From Sutterellaceae bacterium (GTDB lineage Bacteria; Pseudomonadota; Gammaproteobacteria; Burkholderiales; Burkholderiaceae_F): a stretch of 7,046 nt of DNA. The stretch spans positions 1 to 7,046 of the forward strand of contig JAUNOJ010000087.1 of assembly GCA_030531135.1 (NCBI GenBank), in the 5' to 3' direction. The translations under genes were made by a program, and so were the position numbers. Below the pieces are notes generated by a model that was not told the DNA's origin, ran no database searches, and saw only the letters and a program-made list of their open reading frames with translations. Numbering within the stretch: the first letter of the stretch is position 1; each line of letters starts with the position of its first letter. Below are positions 7,033-7,046 of the stretch, one piece after another.

Positions 7033-7046
7033 CGCTGCAAAAACAT

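Larger units (their letters stand above)
6911..7046. promoter_or_regulatory. Likely divergent promoter region upstream of aroK
   Basis: The 136 bases before aroK contain no supported gene. On the minus strand TATGCT (6947-6942) is a possible -10 for aroK, but I see no good -35 at 16-18 bases. On the plus strand TATACT (7005-7010) matches the -10 consensus at 5 of 6 positions, again without a good -35. The same bases read AGTATAAAAG on the minus strand, so one AT-rich box could serve either direction. At 7027-7032 the plus strand reads GAGGAG, and the window ends in AT at 7045-7046, which would be a start codon if the next base is G. Confidence 0.35.

Noticed and set aside
6903..7046. A minus-strand open frame of 47 codons from ATG at the window edge, ending 8 bases inside aroK
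   Set aside because: It may extend beyond the edge, but its composition (Ser, Lys, Phe rich) resembles no known protein end, it covers promoter-like sequence and the inverted repeat, and nothing upstream is visible to support a start. It remains possible as the tail of an upstream gene.

Overview
The window is a housekeeping chromosomal segment, almost entirely coding on the minus strand. Read in the direction of transcription, from high to low coordinates, it holds aroK (shikimate kinase), aroB (3-dehydroquinate synthase), a 310-base intergenic stretch, gltB (large chain of NADPH-dependent glutamate synthase) and the first 74 codons of gltD (small chain), which runs off the left edge. I find no mobile element, CRISPR array, tRNA, rRNA or defence-type gene, and no undescribed system. 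The interest lies in the non-coding spaces.

The organism is most likely a betaproteobacterium of the order Burkholderiales with intermediate GC. GltB carries the beta/alphaproteobacterial type of N-terminus ([15 protein letters not shown]), and aroK-aroB upstream of gltB-gltD matches my recollection of Burkholderiales gene order. The lack of a gene between aroB and gltB and the modest GC would suit a reduced lineage such as the Sutterellaceae. That family-level guess is inference from memory, not a search.

Layout: 1-223 is gltD (5' part). 227-4918 is gltB, with three bases between it and gltD. 4919-5228 is intergenic and holds the gltB ribosome binding site, a perfect 9-bp stem-loop in the presumed gltB leader, a small dyad, a probable aroB terminator, and a perfect 19-bp tandem duplication that runs over the aroB stop. 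5229-6317 is aroB, with a GTG start overlapping the aroK stop by 4 bases. 6314-6910 is aroK. 6911-7046 is probably a divergent promoter region, with an inverted repeat and what may be the ribosome binding site and first two start-codon bases of a plus-strand gene.

Functionally there are two modules. AroK and AroB catalyse two steps of the shikimate pathway (AroB makes 3-dehydroquinate from DAHP; AroK phosphorylates shikimate). GltB and GltD form the GOGAT enzyme, which converts glutamine and 2-oxoglutarate to two glutamates and so completes ammonium assimilation together with glutamine synthetase. The probable terminator between aroB and gltB suggests two separate transcription units.
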